NCBI GenBank assembly: GCA_014656495.1
Contig: BNCN01000009.1
Coordinates: 124,001 to 188,000, forward strand
Direction of reading: 5' to 3'
DNA from: Comamonas sp. KCTC 72670
GTDB taxonomy: Bacteria; Myxococcota; Myxococcia; Myxococcales; Myxococcaceae
DNA length: 64,000 nucleotides
Positions 8,673 to 17,132 of the stretch are shown here, piece after piece. The notes below the pieces were generated by a model that worked only from the letters and a program-made list of their open reading frames with translations, had not been told where the DNA came from and did no database searches. The translations under genes were made by a program, and so were the position numbers. How positions within the stretch are numbered: the stretch's first letter is position 1; each line of letters begins with the position of its first letter.

Positions 8673-9741
8673 AGAGACCCTCGTGGTAGCCGTACGGCTG
8701 GATGTTCCCGCGCGCCTTCAGCTGGGAGAACTCGTCGTTGGCGATGCTCTTCTTCACCGACTCCACGTCCACGCCCGCGTAGCGCGCGTAGTTGCCGCCC
8801 AGAATCATCCGCTTCACGTCCGGCGTCACCTGCATGCCCGCGACCTTCACCAGGTCGTCGGAGAGCTGGAAGTCGTGCCAGAACTTGTGGATGGCCGGGT
8901 GCGGGTGGGTGAACACCGTGCCGGAGCCCCACATGATTTTCTCCGGGCCCGCCCACTTCAGCAGCGCCGCCAGGGACTCGGCGAACCAGCGCTCGCGCTT
9001 CACGATGAGCGCGCCCGTCACTTCCAGGTTCACGTACACGTTGGGGAACAGCGACAGCTGCATGCCCGTCTCGTCCAGGAAGGCCATGCCGCCGTGGACG
9101 ATTTCGAAGTTCAGGTCCGGGAACGCGTCCGCCGCGCCGCCGATGTCGTCCACCTTGTAGGGCTCCAGCGGCACCGCGCCCATGGGCAGGCCCTTGTGCA
9201 CGGCGATGTTCTTGATGCCCAGCTTCTGCGCCCGCTCGAACAGCGGGAAGGCGATGCTCGGGTCATCCATGCGCCAGCCCGTGTGGCGGAACTTGTCGCC
9301 CAGCCAGGCCGCTGGATAGAGCTTCAGGCCGCTCGGCTTGAGCGCCTCGTACTGTCGCTCCAGGTCGTCCAGCGCCGCCGTGCCGCGCAGCGGGTCCACG
9401 CCCGCGTAGACGAGGAAGCGGTTGGGGTAGCGGTGGCGGATCTCCAGCGTCTTCTCGAAGGAGCAGAGGCCGTCGTGGTACAGCGTCTCGAGCGGCAGCA
9501 CGTGGTGCACCGCCAGGTCCACGCCGCTCTCCACGAAGAGCAGGTGCGCCAGCTCCCGCACGGACCAGTTCTTCAGGAAGCCCTCCGCCGTGGTCACCCG
9601 GTGCGAGTCACCGGACAGCCCGCTGTGCAGCCCCCAGATGAGCCCCGCGAGCGACTCGGCGTATTTGCCCGCGCGGTAGTTCGTCGGGTGGAGGTTGTAT
9701 GCGTGTGTCACCGCATCGATGACGAAGTTGCCGTCAATCAC
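8665..9741 (-). CDS. Amidohydrolase family protein with altered metal motifs
   Basis: A 358-residue TIM-barrel protein of the amidohydrolase-2 (ACMSD-like) group. Visible are IDAVTHAYN near residue 9, GLKLYP (Lys140), VHKG (His182), IVHGG (His216) and WGSGTVF (271-277). The usual N-terminal HxH and the GSD aspartate are changed (only one His; Gly at 274), so the metal site or chemistry may be unusual. It overlaps the DUF59 gene. Such amidohydrolase/DUF59 pairs are known to me beside propane/acetone monooxygenase genes in actinobacteria, but no monooxygenase is present here. Upstream, 39 bp away, is the hybrid kinase gene on the same strand. Confidence 0.85.
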   Translation of the reverse strand: MIDGNFVIDAVTHAYNLHPTNYRAGKYAESLAGLIWGLHSGLSGDSHRVTTAEGFLKNWSVRELAHLLFVESGVDLAVHHVLPLETLYHDGLCSFEKTLEIRHRYPNRFLVYAGVDPLRGTAALDDLERQYEALKPSGLKLYPAAWLGDKFRHTGWRMDDPSIAFPLFERAQKLGIKNIAVHKGLPMGAVPLEPYKVDDIGGAADAFPDLNFEIVHGGMAFLDETGMQLSLFPNVYVNLEVTGALIVKRERWFAESLAALLKWAGPEKIMWGSGTVFTHPHPAIHKFWHDFQLSDDLVKVAGMQVTPDVKRMILGGNYARYAGVDVESVKKSIANDEFSQLKARGNIQPYGYHEGLYA

Positions 9742-9780
9742 CTGAGGACTCCTTTCACTGTTGGGCCGGGACTCCCGGCG

Positions 9781-12081
9781 TCATTCGCTACCACGAGACA
9801 CACCCAGGAGCTGTCCCAGGCCTTGATGAATGGTCTCCACGTCGAAGGGCTTCTCGATTTGGAGGTTGGGCACCCGTTCGAGGAACTGGCGGGCCCGCGT
9901 CGTATAGGAACCACCGGTGATGAAGATGAAGCGTTGGGCGATGCCGTCACCGCGCTCGCGGACGCGCTCGTAGACGTCCATGCCGGAGATGCCGGGCATC
10001 ATCAGGTCGCAGAAGACGGCGTCGAAGGGCGCGCCGGAGGTCAGCACCGCCAGCGCGTCCTCGCCGTTGTTCACCACCGTCACCCGGTGCTTCATGCCGA
10101 TGATGCGCGCCAGGGAGCGGCCCACCGCGGGCTCGTCGTCAATCACCAGCACCTGACCGCGCCGCTCGACGCGGGAGGCGGGCGCCGAGGGGGCGGGCGC
10201 GGTGACGACGGCGTCCGGCGCCGTGGGGAGGGTGACGGTGAAGGTGGTGCCGTTGCCGGGCTCGCTGCGCACGGTGATGTCGCCGCCCAGCTTGCGGATG
10301 AGGCTGTGGCAGATGGACAGCCCCAGCCCGGTGCCCTTGCCCACGGGCTTGGTGGTGAAGAACGGGTCGAAGACGCGGGAGAGCACCGCGGGCGTCATGC
10401 CGCAGCCGGAGTCGCTCACGTCCACCAGCACGCTGCCCGGAGCGCCCGCGCGGACCCACACGGTGATGTGGTGCTCCTCGGCGTTGCCTTCCGGGATGGC
10501 GTGGGCCGCGTTCACCAGCAGGTTGAGGAACACCTGCCCCAGCCGCGAGCCGTCCGCGTGGACGGGGGGCACGGGCTCGTACCTCTTGATGAGCCGCGCC
10601 CGGTGGCGCAGCTGGCTGGCGGCCATGTTGATGGAGAAGTCGAGCGGCTGCCGCACGTCCACCGCCTCGCGCCGCTCCTCGTCCTGGCGGGAGATGAACT
10701 TCAGGTCGCGCACGATGTTGCGCACGCGCATGGCGCCTTCTTGCGCTTCCTTGAGCAGGGACTCCGTGTCGTGCAGCGTCGCGGGCCAGGGCACCGTGCG
10801 CGGGCCGTGTTCACCCGCCCGCGTCAGCTCCGCGCCCAGCCGGCTCACCGAGTCCATGGCCGAGGCGAGGTTCGCCATCACGTACGTCAGCGGGTTGTTG
10901 ATTTCGTGCCCCACACCCGCCGCCAGCGTGCCGGCCAGCACCATGCGGTCGTTCTGCAGGAGCTGGGACTGGGCCTGCTTGCGCTCGGTGATGTCGCGCG
11001 ACATCACCACGACGGACTCGTGCCCGTCGAACTCGATGGGGATGCCCACGCTCTCCGCGTCGTACCAGGTGCCGTCGCGCCGCAGGTAGCGGACCTCGCG
11101 CAGCGGCGCCTGCTCGCCCTTCACGGCCGCGGCATGCACGCGGTCCTTCACGAGCTCCAGGTCGTCCGGATGGACGATGCTCCAGATGGGCTTGGCCATC
11201 AGCTCGGCCGCGTCGTCGTAGCCCAGGGCCTTCAGCAGCGTGGGGTTGGCGTAGATGAAGCGGCGCTGGGTGTGGACGAAGATGCCCTCGGGGGCCCGGT
11301 CGATGAGCTTGCGGAAGCTCTCCTCGGAGCGGCGCAGCGCCTCTTGTGTGCGCTTGCGCTCGGTGACGTCCTCGAAGGCGAAGAGGCGGTAGTGCGTGTC
11401 GTCCCCGTCGACCTGCGCGGACGTGGACAGCCGGCGCAGGGTGCGGCCGTCGGACATCATCGCCTCGTCCTCGACGAGGCCGGGACATTTGTCCGTGGCG
11501 CACGCGGCTGGCAGCCGCAGGAACTCCGCCGCTTCGCCCGCGGCGAGGCAGTGCTGCAGCACTGCCTCGTGCGAGATTTCACCGCGGTGAATGGCCGCTT
11601 CCAGGGCGGTGATGCCCCAGAGCTGGCAGAAGCGGTGGTTGGCGTACTGGATGCGGCCGGTGCGAATCTCCACCAGGTAGAGCCCGAAGGGGAGATGGTC
11701 GCCCATGGGCCAGGGCGCGGGCCCGTGTCGCTGGGGCGAACGCTCCGGCGGCGCCTCGTGCGCCTGGACCGTGCAGTACAGCGGCTCTTGTTCAGATGGG
11801 GCGGAGATGCGCCAGGAGAGAGGCTTCCAGGACCCAGCCGCCTGACGCCAACGACACGTCAATGTGGTGGGGCCGCCTGACCCCACATTGGCAAACAGCG
11901 TTGCAACGTCGTCTGCGTGGACGAATTCCTGTAAAGGGATGTGCCGCAGCGCGCGCAGGGGCAATCCCACCAGGTGGCCAAAGGCAGGATTCGCTTCGAG
12001 CACCACGCCATCACGGCCCAGGACGACAAGGGGCTCGGAGGACAGCTCGAAGAAGCGATGGGCCCACTGCTCGGTCGACAT
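9781..12081 (-). CDS. PAS-domain hybrid histidine kinase with C-terminal receiver
   Basis: A 766-residue soluble sensor kinase. Three PAS/PAC modules occupy about residues 8-100, 125-250 and 257-380 (each of the last two closing on a D(V/I)TERK linker). HisKA follows with the phosphoacceptor in GVGHEINNPL (His392), then HATPase_c with the N box VFLNLLVNAAHAI, the G1 box DSGCGM and FFTTKPVGKGTGLGLS. A receiver closes the protein with acceptor Asp692 (VFCDLMMPG). No membrane helices are present, so it senses a cytoplasmic signal, perhaps redox or a small ligand through PAS. The amidohydrolase and DUF59 genes lie downstream. A cognate output regulator is not visible nearby. Confidence 0.95.
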   Translation of the reverse strand: MSTEQWAHRFFELSSEPLVVLGRDGVVLEANPAFGHLVGLPLRALRHIPLQEFVHADDVATLFANVGSGGPTTLTCRWRQAAGSWKPLSWRISAPSEQEPLYCTVQAHEAPPERSPQRHGPAPWPMGDHLPFGLYLVEIRTGRIQYANHRFCQLWGITALEAAIHRGEISHEAVLQHCLAAGEAAEFLRLPAACATDKCPGLVEDEAMMSDGRTLRRLSTSAQVDGDDTHYRLFAFEDVTERKRTQEALRRSEESFRKLIDRAPEGIFVHTQRRFIYANPTLLKALGYDDAAELMAKPIWSIVHPDDLELVKDRVHAAAVKGEQAPLREVRYLRRDGTWYDAESVGIPIEFDGHESVVVMSRDITERKQAQSQLLQNDRMVLAGTLAAGVGHEINNPLTYVMANLASAMDSVSRLGAELTRAGEHGPRTVPWPATLHDTESLLKEAQEGAMRVRNIVRDLKFISRQDEERREAVDVRQPLDFSINMAASQLRHRARLIKRYEPVPPVHADGSRLGQVFLNLLVNAAHAIPEGNAEEHHITVWVRAGAPGSVLVDVSDSGCGMTPAVLSRVFDPFFTTKPVGKGTGLGLSICHSLIRKLGGDITVRSEPGNGTTFTVTLPTAPDAVVTAPAPSAPASRVERRGQVLVIDDEPAVGRSLARIIGMKHRVTVVNNGEDALAVLTSGAPFDAVFCDLMMPGISGMDVYERVRERGDGIAQRFIFITGGSYTTRARQFLERVPNLQIEKPFDVETIHQGLGQLLGVSRGSE

Positions 12082-12330
12082 GCTTCCCTTGGGTTGCCAG
12101 GGCGCTGCCTGAGGCCGACGTGGGGGGGACGCCGGCTAAGGCATGCGAGGTGTTCGTAGACGCCTTTCCGCTTTCCAGGACATAGACACTATTTGTGGAA
12201 AAATTGCATGTCCGGAATTTATGAGTGGCGTCGCTCATACCCGGAGTCAGGGTTCTGACAGCGTGCGCAACGGACGGCGCACGTCACCATGGGGTGGGCA
12301 TCACCCCAGCACGCAACATGGAGCGCTGGC

Positions 12331-13560
12331 TCAGGCTTCCCGCATCAGGGGGACGCGCTTCCAGTGGTCTTCGATGCGCCGCCGGCTCTCGTCGGAGAGC
12401 GGGAGCTGGGCGTGGAGCGAGGACCAGGTGTCGAGCGACGCCTGCACCGCGGACTTCACGACGGGCAGCACGTCGCCAGGGGACAGGTCCAGCTTTCGCG
12501 CCAGCCGTTCGAAGCCGCTCAGCGAGATGTCCTCGAAGCGCTTGGAGCGGGCGAAGTTGAGCGCGAGCGTGTCCGCCGGCATGTACTGGAGCGTGGACAC
12601 CAGGTCGTAGGCGGGGGACAGCGTGGCGCGCAGGCCGTCCGGGTACAGCAGGGACCAGTTCTTGTGGTGCGCGTCGCCGTTGCCGATGACGGCGATGAAC
12701 ACCAGGCGGCGCAGGAACTCGTGCAGCGCGTCCAGGCCGGCCACCTTGAAGATGACGTTGGCGACCGTCTCGTAGTTGTACTTCTTGTACTTCTCGTCGG
12801 CGTACAGCCCCAGCACCTGCGTCAGGTCCTCCATGTGGACGCGCTTGCCGGGCTCGGGGCGGTCGAAGCGGCGCACGGCGTAGGCCACGTCCTCGCGCAG
12901 GGTGATTCCCTCGGGCAGGCCCTGGATGTCGGCCACGTCGAGCAGCGTCACCTCCGGCACGGTGATGCCGGCGGCGCGGGCCCACGTCATCATGGAGAAC
13001 TCGTTCTCCGGGACGCGGTCGTAGCGGTTGTCCGGCAGCTTGACGATCCAATTGCCGCCGCGCCCGCCCGCGGGGAGCGTCATCGCCTTGTCCCGGCGGA
13101 GCATGGAGAACTTGAGCTGCACGCCGGCCAGCGAGAAGCGCAGCGGCTCCTGCTCTTGCGGCGTGTGGGGCGCCTGGGGTTCCTCCAGCGGCGCCAGGCC
13201 GCTGAGGGACAGCACGCTGGCGGGCCGCACGACGACGGCGCCGGGGAGGTCCTCGCCCAGCCGCGCGATGAGGAAGAACTCGCGCTGGCGGGCCACCTGC
13301 TCGCGCTCGGCGATGAGCTCGCGCAGCGCGCCTTCCGGGAGCAGGTTGGAGAAGAACGAGGGCAGCCGCAGGCGGCTGATGTGCCGGCGGGACAGGTCGT
13401 CCTCGAAAACCTGCCCCAGCACCGGGCGCGGGTATCGCTGGCGGTACTCCTCGGTGGTGCTGAACTCGATGCGCTCGTCCTCGAGCAGCGTCAGCGTGCC
13501 GACGTGGACGTCGCCCAGGTGGACGTCGAGGATTCCGGCCGTGGTGCGGGTGGGCTCCAA
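12331..13560 (-). CDS. HipA family Ser/Thr kinase (toxin-like), no HipB beside it
   Basis: A 409-residue HipA-like kinase with all expected residues: the Ser-containing P-loop SLAGVQLK (Ser143, equivalent to the autophosphorylated Ser150 of E. coli HipA), ATP lysine in WIVKLP (Lys174), PENEFSMM, RFDR, HMEDL, the catalytic NGDAHHKNW (Asp296, Asn301) and the metal Asp of SPAYD (Asp319). It should phosphorylate a protein, in known HipA proteins a tRNA synthetase. The TTG start at 13560 sits one base after the stop of the DUF262 gene, with GAGGAGGAGGA inside that gene as ribosome site. No HipB-like HTH gene is adjacent, so the DUF262 protein may be its partner (inference). Confidence 0.92.
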   Translation of the reverse strand: MEPTRTTAGILDVHLGDVHVGTLTLLEDERIEFSTTEEYRQRYPRPVLGQVFEDDLSRRHISRLRLPSFFSNLLPEGALRELIAEREQVARQREFFLIARLGEDLPGAVVVRPASVLSLSGLAPLEEPQAPHTPQEQEPLRFSLAGVQLKFSMLRRDKAMTLPAGGRGGNWIVKLPDNRYDRVPENEFSMMTWARAAGITVPEVTLLDVADIQGLPEGITLREDVAYAVRRFDRPEPGKRVHMEDLTQVLGLYADEKYKKYNYETVANVIFKVAGLDALHEFLRRLVFIAVIGNGDAHHKNWSLLYPDGLRATLSPAYDLVSTLQYMPADTLALNFARSKRFEDISLSGFERLARKLDLSPGDVLPVVKSAVQASLDTWSSLHAQLPLSDESRRRIEDHWKRVPLMREA

Positions 13561-13561
13561 G

Positions 13562-15235
13562 TCAGTCCTCCTCCTCGACGACCAGCGATTGGAGGGACGG
13601 GCGGTCCGACTCCTCGTAGCGGGTGCGGACCCGCAGGAACTCGATGATGTGTCTATCGATGAGCTCCATGCGCTGCATCAGGAACTCGAGCGTGCCGCCC
13701 TCGCGCAGCATCCCCAGCATGGCGGGGGTGATGGCGTGGCTCTGGAGGACCTCGGGCGTGGGGGCCGGGCGCTCGCGCAGGGCGTCCAGCATGGGCTGCC
13801 CGGGCAGGGGCGGGTGCAGCAGGTAGTTGGCGGGCGTGAAGAGGAAGGAGCGGTACAGCGCGGGGTCCAGCTTCAGCTCGGCGTCGGGCTCCGTCACCGT
13901 GAGGGAGCGGAGCACGGGGCTGAGGCTCACGGGCTCGGCGTCGCTGAAGAGCTGGGCGGACTCCAGCGGCGCTCCGGTGTGCAGGTGCCGGGGCTGCAGC
14001 GCGTACAAGGCATTGAGCGCCATGCCACGCGAGCGCAGCGCCAGGCCGAAGGTCGCGGGCTGGGCGTGCTGCGCCAGCCATTCGTCGGACAGGGGCCGCA
14101 CCTGCGCCAGCAGCGATTGGACGGAGTGCTCTTCGTCCGGGCCGATGGCGGCGAGCAGCTCCTGCGGCGACAGGGCCCGGCTGTCGAGGAAGCTGTCCAC
14201 CAGGCTGCCGCGCCAGAAGCCGCGCGCGAGCAGGTCCCGGCTGCGGGGCGAGGGCTCGGGGTGCAGGTGGAAGAAGCGCGCGAGCAGCACGAAGTAGAGC
14301 GGGTTCGTCAGCAGCCGCCCGTGGGGGATGCCCGCGTCGCGCTTGAGGAAGACGATGACGCTTCGGAGCGCGGCCTCCGTCTGGAGGAGCGTCTCGGTGA
14401 GGTCGTCCTCCTCGCGCAGCTGCTTCTGGAAGTCCTGGGTGAAGTCCAGGCCGCGGACCGCGAGCACCGCGCGCAGCAGGAGGGACTCGTCGATGCGGCC
14501 GAAGCCCAGGTCCATCAGGCTCGCGGCCAGCGCCTTCAGGTTGGGCAGCCGCGAGCCCGCCGTGCCGCCGTAGAGCGCGTTGAAGACCTCGTCGTCGGTG
14601 AGCGGCTTTCCGGCGGTGTTGAGCCGCTTGAAGATGATGCGCAGCGTCTTCTCTTCCGCCGCTTCGACGACGTACGCGGGCATCTGGTACTCGCGCGCCG
14701 CCTTGCCCAGGCGGATGGCCGCACGGACGTGCTCGGGGTTCTTCTCGCGGCCGGGGTAGCGGTCCAGCCAGGCCAGCAGCTGCTCGCTGTCGAGCACCCG
14801 GTTGAGCGGCAGCCAGTGCGGCGGGGGCAGCTCGCTGGGGCCGGGCTGGACGATGTCCTGGGCTTCCAGGTCGAAGAAGAGGGTGAAGCCGTCCCGCGAG
14901 GACGACTCGTGGCCTGGGTGCAGGAGGACCGCGGCCAGCGCGGTGATGCGCTGCTGCCCGTCCACCACCCAGAGCGCCTGGCTGTGGGACGGCGCGTCGA
15001 TGCGCAGCGGGCCGAAGCTGACGCTGGCGGCGGGGGCCTCGCGCTTCCAGAAGAGCAGCGTGCCAATGGGATAGCCGCGGTACACGCTGTCGAGCAAATC
15101 CCTCACGTCCCCCGCCTCCCACCGCAGCGGGCGCTGGAAGTGGGGCAGGCGCACCTCACCGCGCCGGACGCGGTCCAGCAGGTCCTCGATGCTGAATGCC
15201 GTCGCCTGGGGCCGCCGCGTCAGGGTGGATTGCAT
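13562..15235 (-). CDS. DUF262 (GmrSD N-domain/ParB-like) protein, partner of HipA
   Basis: A 557-residue protein from the ATG at 15235, chosen because GGGGAG lies 10 bases upstream; a longer frame to 15325 lacks this. The N-terminal DUF262 domain has LPHFQRPLRWE (31-41), YPIGTLLFW and the nucleotide motif VVDGQQRITAL (DGQQR 92-96), as in GmrS/BrxU enzymes that restrict modified phage DNA. A helical domain follows (IIFKRLNTAGKPLTDDEVFNAL, typical of the family). The C-terminus is helical and no DUF1524 HNH nuclease motif is seen. The one-base spacing to hipA means obligate co-expression. Function could be defence, or control of HipA; neither is proven. Confidence 0.88.
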   Translation of the reverse strand: MQSTLTRRPQATAFSIEDLLDRVRRGEVRLPHFQRPLRWEAGDVRDLLDSVYRGYPIGTLLFWKREAPAASVSFGPLRIDAPSHSQALWVVDGQQRITALAAVLLHPGHESSSRDGFTLFFDLEAQDIVQPGPSELPPPHWLPLNRVLDSEQLLAWLDRYPGREKNPEHVRAAIRLGKAAREYQMPAYVVEAAEEKTLRIIFKRLNTAGKPLTDDEVFNALYGGTAGSRLPNLKALAASLMDLGFGRIDESLLLRAVLAVRGLDFTQDFQKQLREEDDLTETLLQTEAALRSVIVFLKRDAGIPHGRLLTNPLYFVLLARFFHLHPEPSPRSRDLLARGFWRGSLVDSFLDSRALSPQELLAAIGPDEEHSVQSLLAQVRPLSDEWLAQHAQPATFGLALRSRGMALNALYALQPRHLHTGAPLESAQLFSDAEPVSLSPVLRSLTVTEPDAELKLDPALYRSFLFTPANYLLHPPLPGQPMLDALRERPAPTPEVLQSHAITPAMLGMLREGGTLEFLMQRMELIDRHIIEFLRVRTRYEESDRPSLQSLVVEEED

Positions 15236-15744
15236 GGGCTTGTCTCCCCAGGGCCTGTAACACGCTGGGCAGGGGATGCCCGCCTTGCGTTGCGGGTATC
15301 GCTTGGACAGTGAGGGTGGAATCATCTGTCTTCACGGAGCGTAAGTGTCCGATTGTCAGCCAGGTGGGGGAGCATGCTTGACGGCCGCCCGGCTGCCCTT
15401 CAACATGCCGTCCACGTTTCCTCCTCGGAGTGAGACGCGGCGGCGGTGATTGCCTCCCCCAAAAGCGACACCGCCGTGGAAGTCCCAGTTGAGCCCCGCG
15501 CGCCGCGTTCCCCCTCTCGGCGCGCGGTGGCCCCTGGGATTCCGGGTTCACTTCTCGCCTCTGCCTTCGAGTGACGTACGCCTCCCTGTGTGTGGCGCGG
15601 ATTCGCGCCGTGGCGTGAGCGCTTCGCTCCTGGAGGACGCCGCGCGTGGCGGCGCTGACCCCGCGGAGGTATGGCCGCGGTCGTCAATGCACAGCCCTAC
15701 TTCAGCCTCGTCCTTTTGCTGGACGCGTCTGTGTGGGGGAGTCC
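15236..15744. other. Gene-poor stretch upstream of the DUF262-HipA unit
   Basis: About 500 bases between the divergently transcribed DUF262 and OB-fold genes. I see no convincing gene. Two short hairpins occur: GCGCGCCG/CGGCGCGC (15498-15525) and GGCGCG/CGCGCC (15594-15609). Promoters of both flanking genes must lie here, but no strong -10/-35 pair could be assigned. Confidence 0.5.
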
Positions 15745-16152
15745 ATGGCCTTGGTGAAGTGCGCGAGCAAGGGGACGACAGCCCGGCGTGGGGCGTCCGC
15801 TGAATCCACGCGCGCGGCGACGAACCGGCCCGCTCCGAAGGACGTGGAGATCCGCTCCCTGCTCTCCGAGTACGCCGACAACGAAGTCCGCGCGGATTCG
15901 AACTTCAAGAACCATGTCATCCAGACCTCCGGCATCGTCGATGACGTGAAGAAGGACATCCTGGATTCGGTCTACATCACGGTCGGAACCGGTCGGCGGT
16001 TCGAGATTCCCCAGGTTCAATGCTTCGTCGCTGATGACCAGGTGAGTAAAGCCGCGAACCTGTCCAAAGGCTCTCGCGTCCGCGTCCGCGGCCGGGTGCA
16101 AGGACTGATGATGAATGTCCTCGTGCACGACTGCGAAATCGTAGAGCTTTGA
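15745..16152 (+). CDS. OB-fold tRNA_anti-like domain protein
   Basis: A 135-residue protein from the ATG at 15745, preceded by GGGGGAG. After a short basic N-terminus, residues 30-135 form the tRNA_anti-like OB-fold often found in small bacterial proteins: LLSEYADNEVRADSNFK, then VIQTSGIVDDV, a central strand with ITVGTGRRFE, and LSKGSRVRVRGRV close to the end. A Cys at residue 6 is not in a lipobox, so it is probably not a lipoprotein, unlike many relatives. The function is unknown; the fold binds nucleic acid or oligosaccharide. It sits 57 bp before the Imm52 gene. Confidence 0.75.
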   Translation: MALVKCASKGTTARRGASAESTRAATNRPAPKDVEIRSLLSEYADNEVRADSNFKNHVIQTSGIVDDVKKDILDSVYITVGTGRRFEIPQVQCFVADDQVSKAANLSKGSRVRVRGRVQGLMMNVLVHDCEIVEL

Positions 16153-16209
16153 GCCGTGAAGGGGCGCCGCCGTCGGGGGCGCTCGTCGCGGTGGGGATGG
16201 GAGTGGAGC

Positions 16210-16968
16210 ATGAGCGTGAACCTGGAACCCGCCGCCTATCCCGATACCTATTTCGCGGGGGCCTACTGGGGGCCTCGCCAGGAGTCTCCGGAGGAGTGCG
16301 CCCGTCGCACGGCGGGTTTTCTCAAGTTCCTGGCGGAGTGCGATCCAGTCCTAGGCCACTGGTACAAGCCCACCAAGTCGCGCAAGGACGCGCGAAAGCA
16401 CCCCCTCATGCCCCCGGACATGCCCACGCTCGCTGAGATGTTCCGGCGAGGAGGCAACCGGGAGAAAGGGGGACCCGTCATCGACGACCTGGGCTTCAGC
16501 TTCTGGTTCGACAACGGGGGGGCTGGCCGTGACTGCGCGGCGCTGCGCATCCACTGCGGTGGATACGCTGACTCGGTCTCAAACTCCTGCTTCTTGTCGC
16601 TCCCCAGCCAAGGGGAGAACGCGGAGCGATTGTTCACGGCCCCCACCTTGGCCTGCCTGGTGCGCAGCATGGTCCGTGCCTGGGAGCCTGATTGGGTCGC
16701 CGCGATGTCCCGCACGCGTCGGGAGTTGGACGATCAGGACGGCAATGCGGACATGTGGCTTGGCTGGGTGACGTACTTCGCACGGCATCAAGGCACGGTG
16801 CCTCCGCTGCCCACTCCCGTTCGCATCGAGCCGGTGGAGGACAAGGGCACGCTGATTGTCCTCACGCCCGAGCGCTTCACCGTGACCAACCCTGAGCATG
16901 TGGCACTGTCGCGGCGCGTGCGGGCGCTGCTGGCGCAGGCCGGGCTGTTGATGCCTCTCCAGCCCTGA
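16210..16968 (+). CDS. Imm52 family immunity protein (orphan)
   Basis: A 252-residue soluble protein starting at the ATG 16210 (SD-like GGAG just upstream). The pattern TYFAGAYWGPRQESPEECA near the N-terminus, followed by GFLKFLAECDPVLGHWYK, VIDDLGFSFWF, ALRIHCGGY and SMVRAWEPDW, matches the immunity protein 52 family of polymorphic toxin systems. These proteins neutralise a toxin delivered by a relative or competitor. No toxin gene is adjacent, so it may be an orphan that protects against toxins from other strains, a common arrangement in myxobacteria. Confidence 0.85.
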   Translation: MSVNLEPAAYPDTYFAGAYWGPRQESPEECARRTAGFLKFLAECDPVLGHWYKPTKSRKDARKHPLMPPDMPTLAEMFRRGGNREKGGPVIDDLGFSFWFDNGGAGRDCAALRIHCGGYADSVSNSCFLSLPSQGENAERLFTAPTLACLVRSMVRAWEPDWVAAMSRTRRELDDQDGNADMWLGWVTYFARHQGTVPPLPTPVRIEPVEDKGTLIVLTPERFTVTNPEHVALSRRVRALLAQAGLLMPLQP

Positions 16969-17132
16969 CAGCGGGCGCTCGGGGGCACCCATGGATTGCC
17001 CCCATGTCGTCCCTCAATGGGGGACCCAGGGGGATGGGGTGCGGTTTCCTGTCGTTCTGGCGGAGGTGATGCTCACTGTCGCTTGCGAGGCCGGTGGCAT
17101 CGGCGGAGAGTCGGCTCCTCTCTGGAGGACCC

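Noticed and set aside
8575-11880. An open frame of 1101 codons on the plus strand
   Set aside because: It is antisense to the amidohydrolase and kinase genes, whose motifs are intact on the minus strand.
15236-15744. A HipB-like HTH gene for the HipA kinase
   Set aside because: No HTH-coding frame with a ribosome site occurs in this gap or between hipA and its neighbours.
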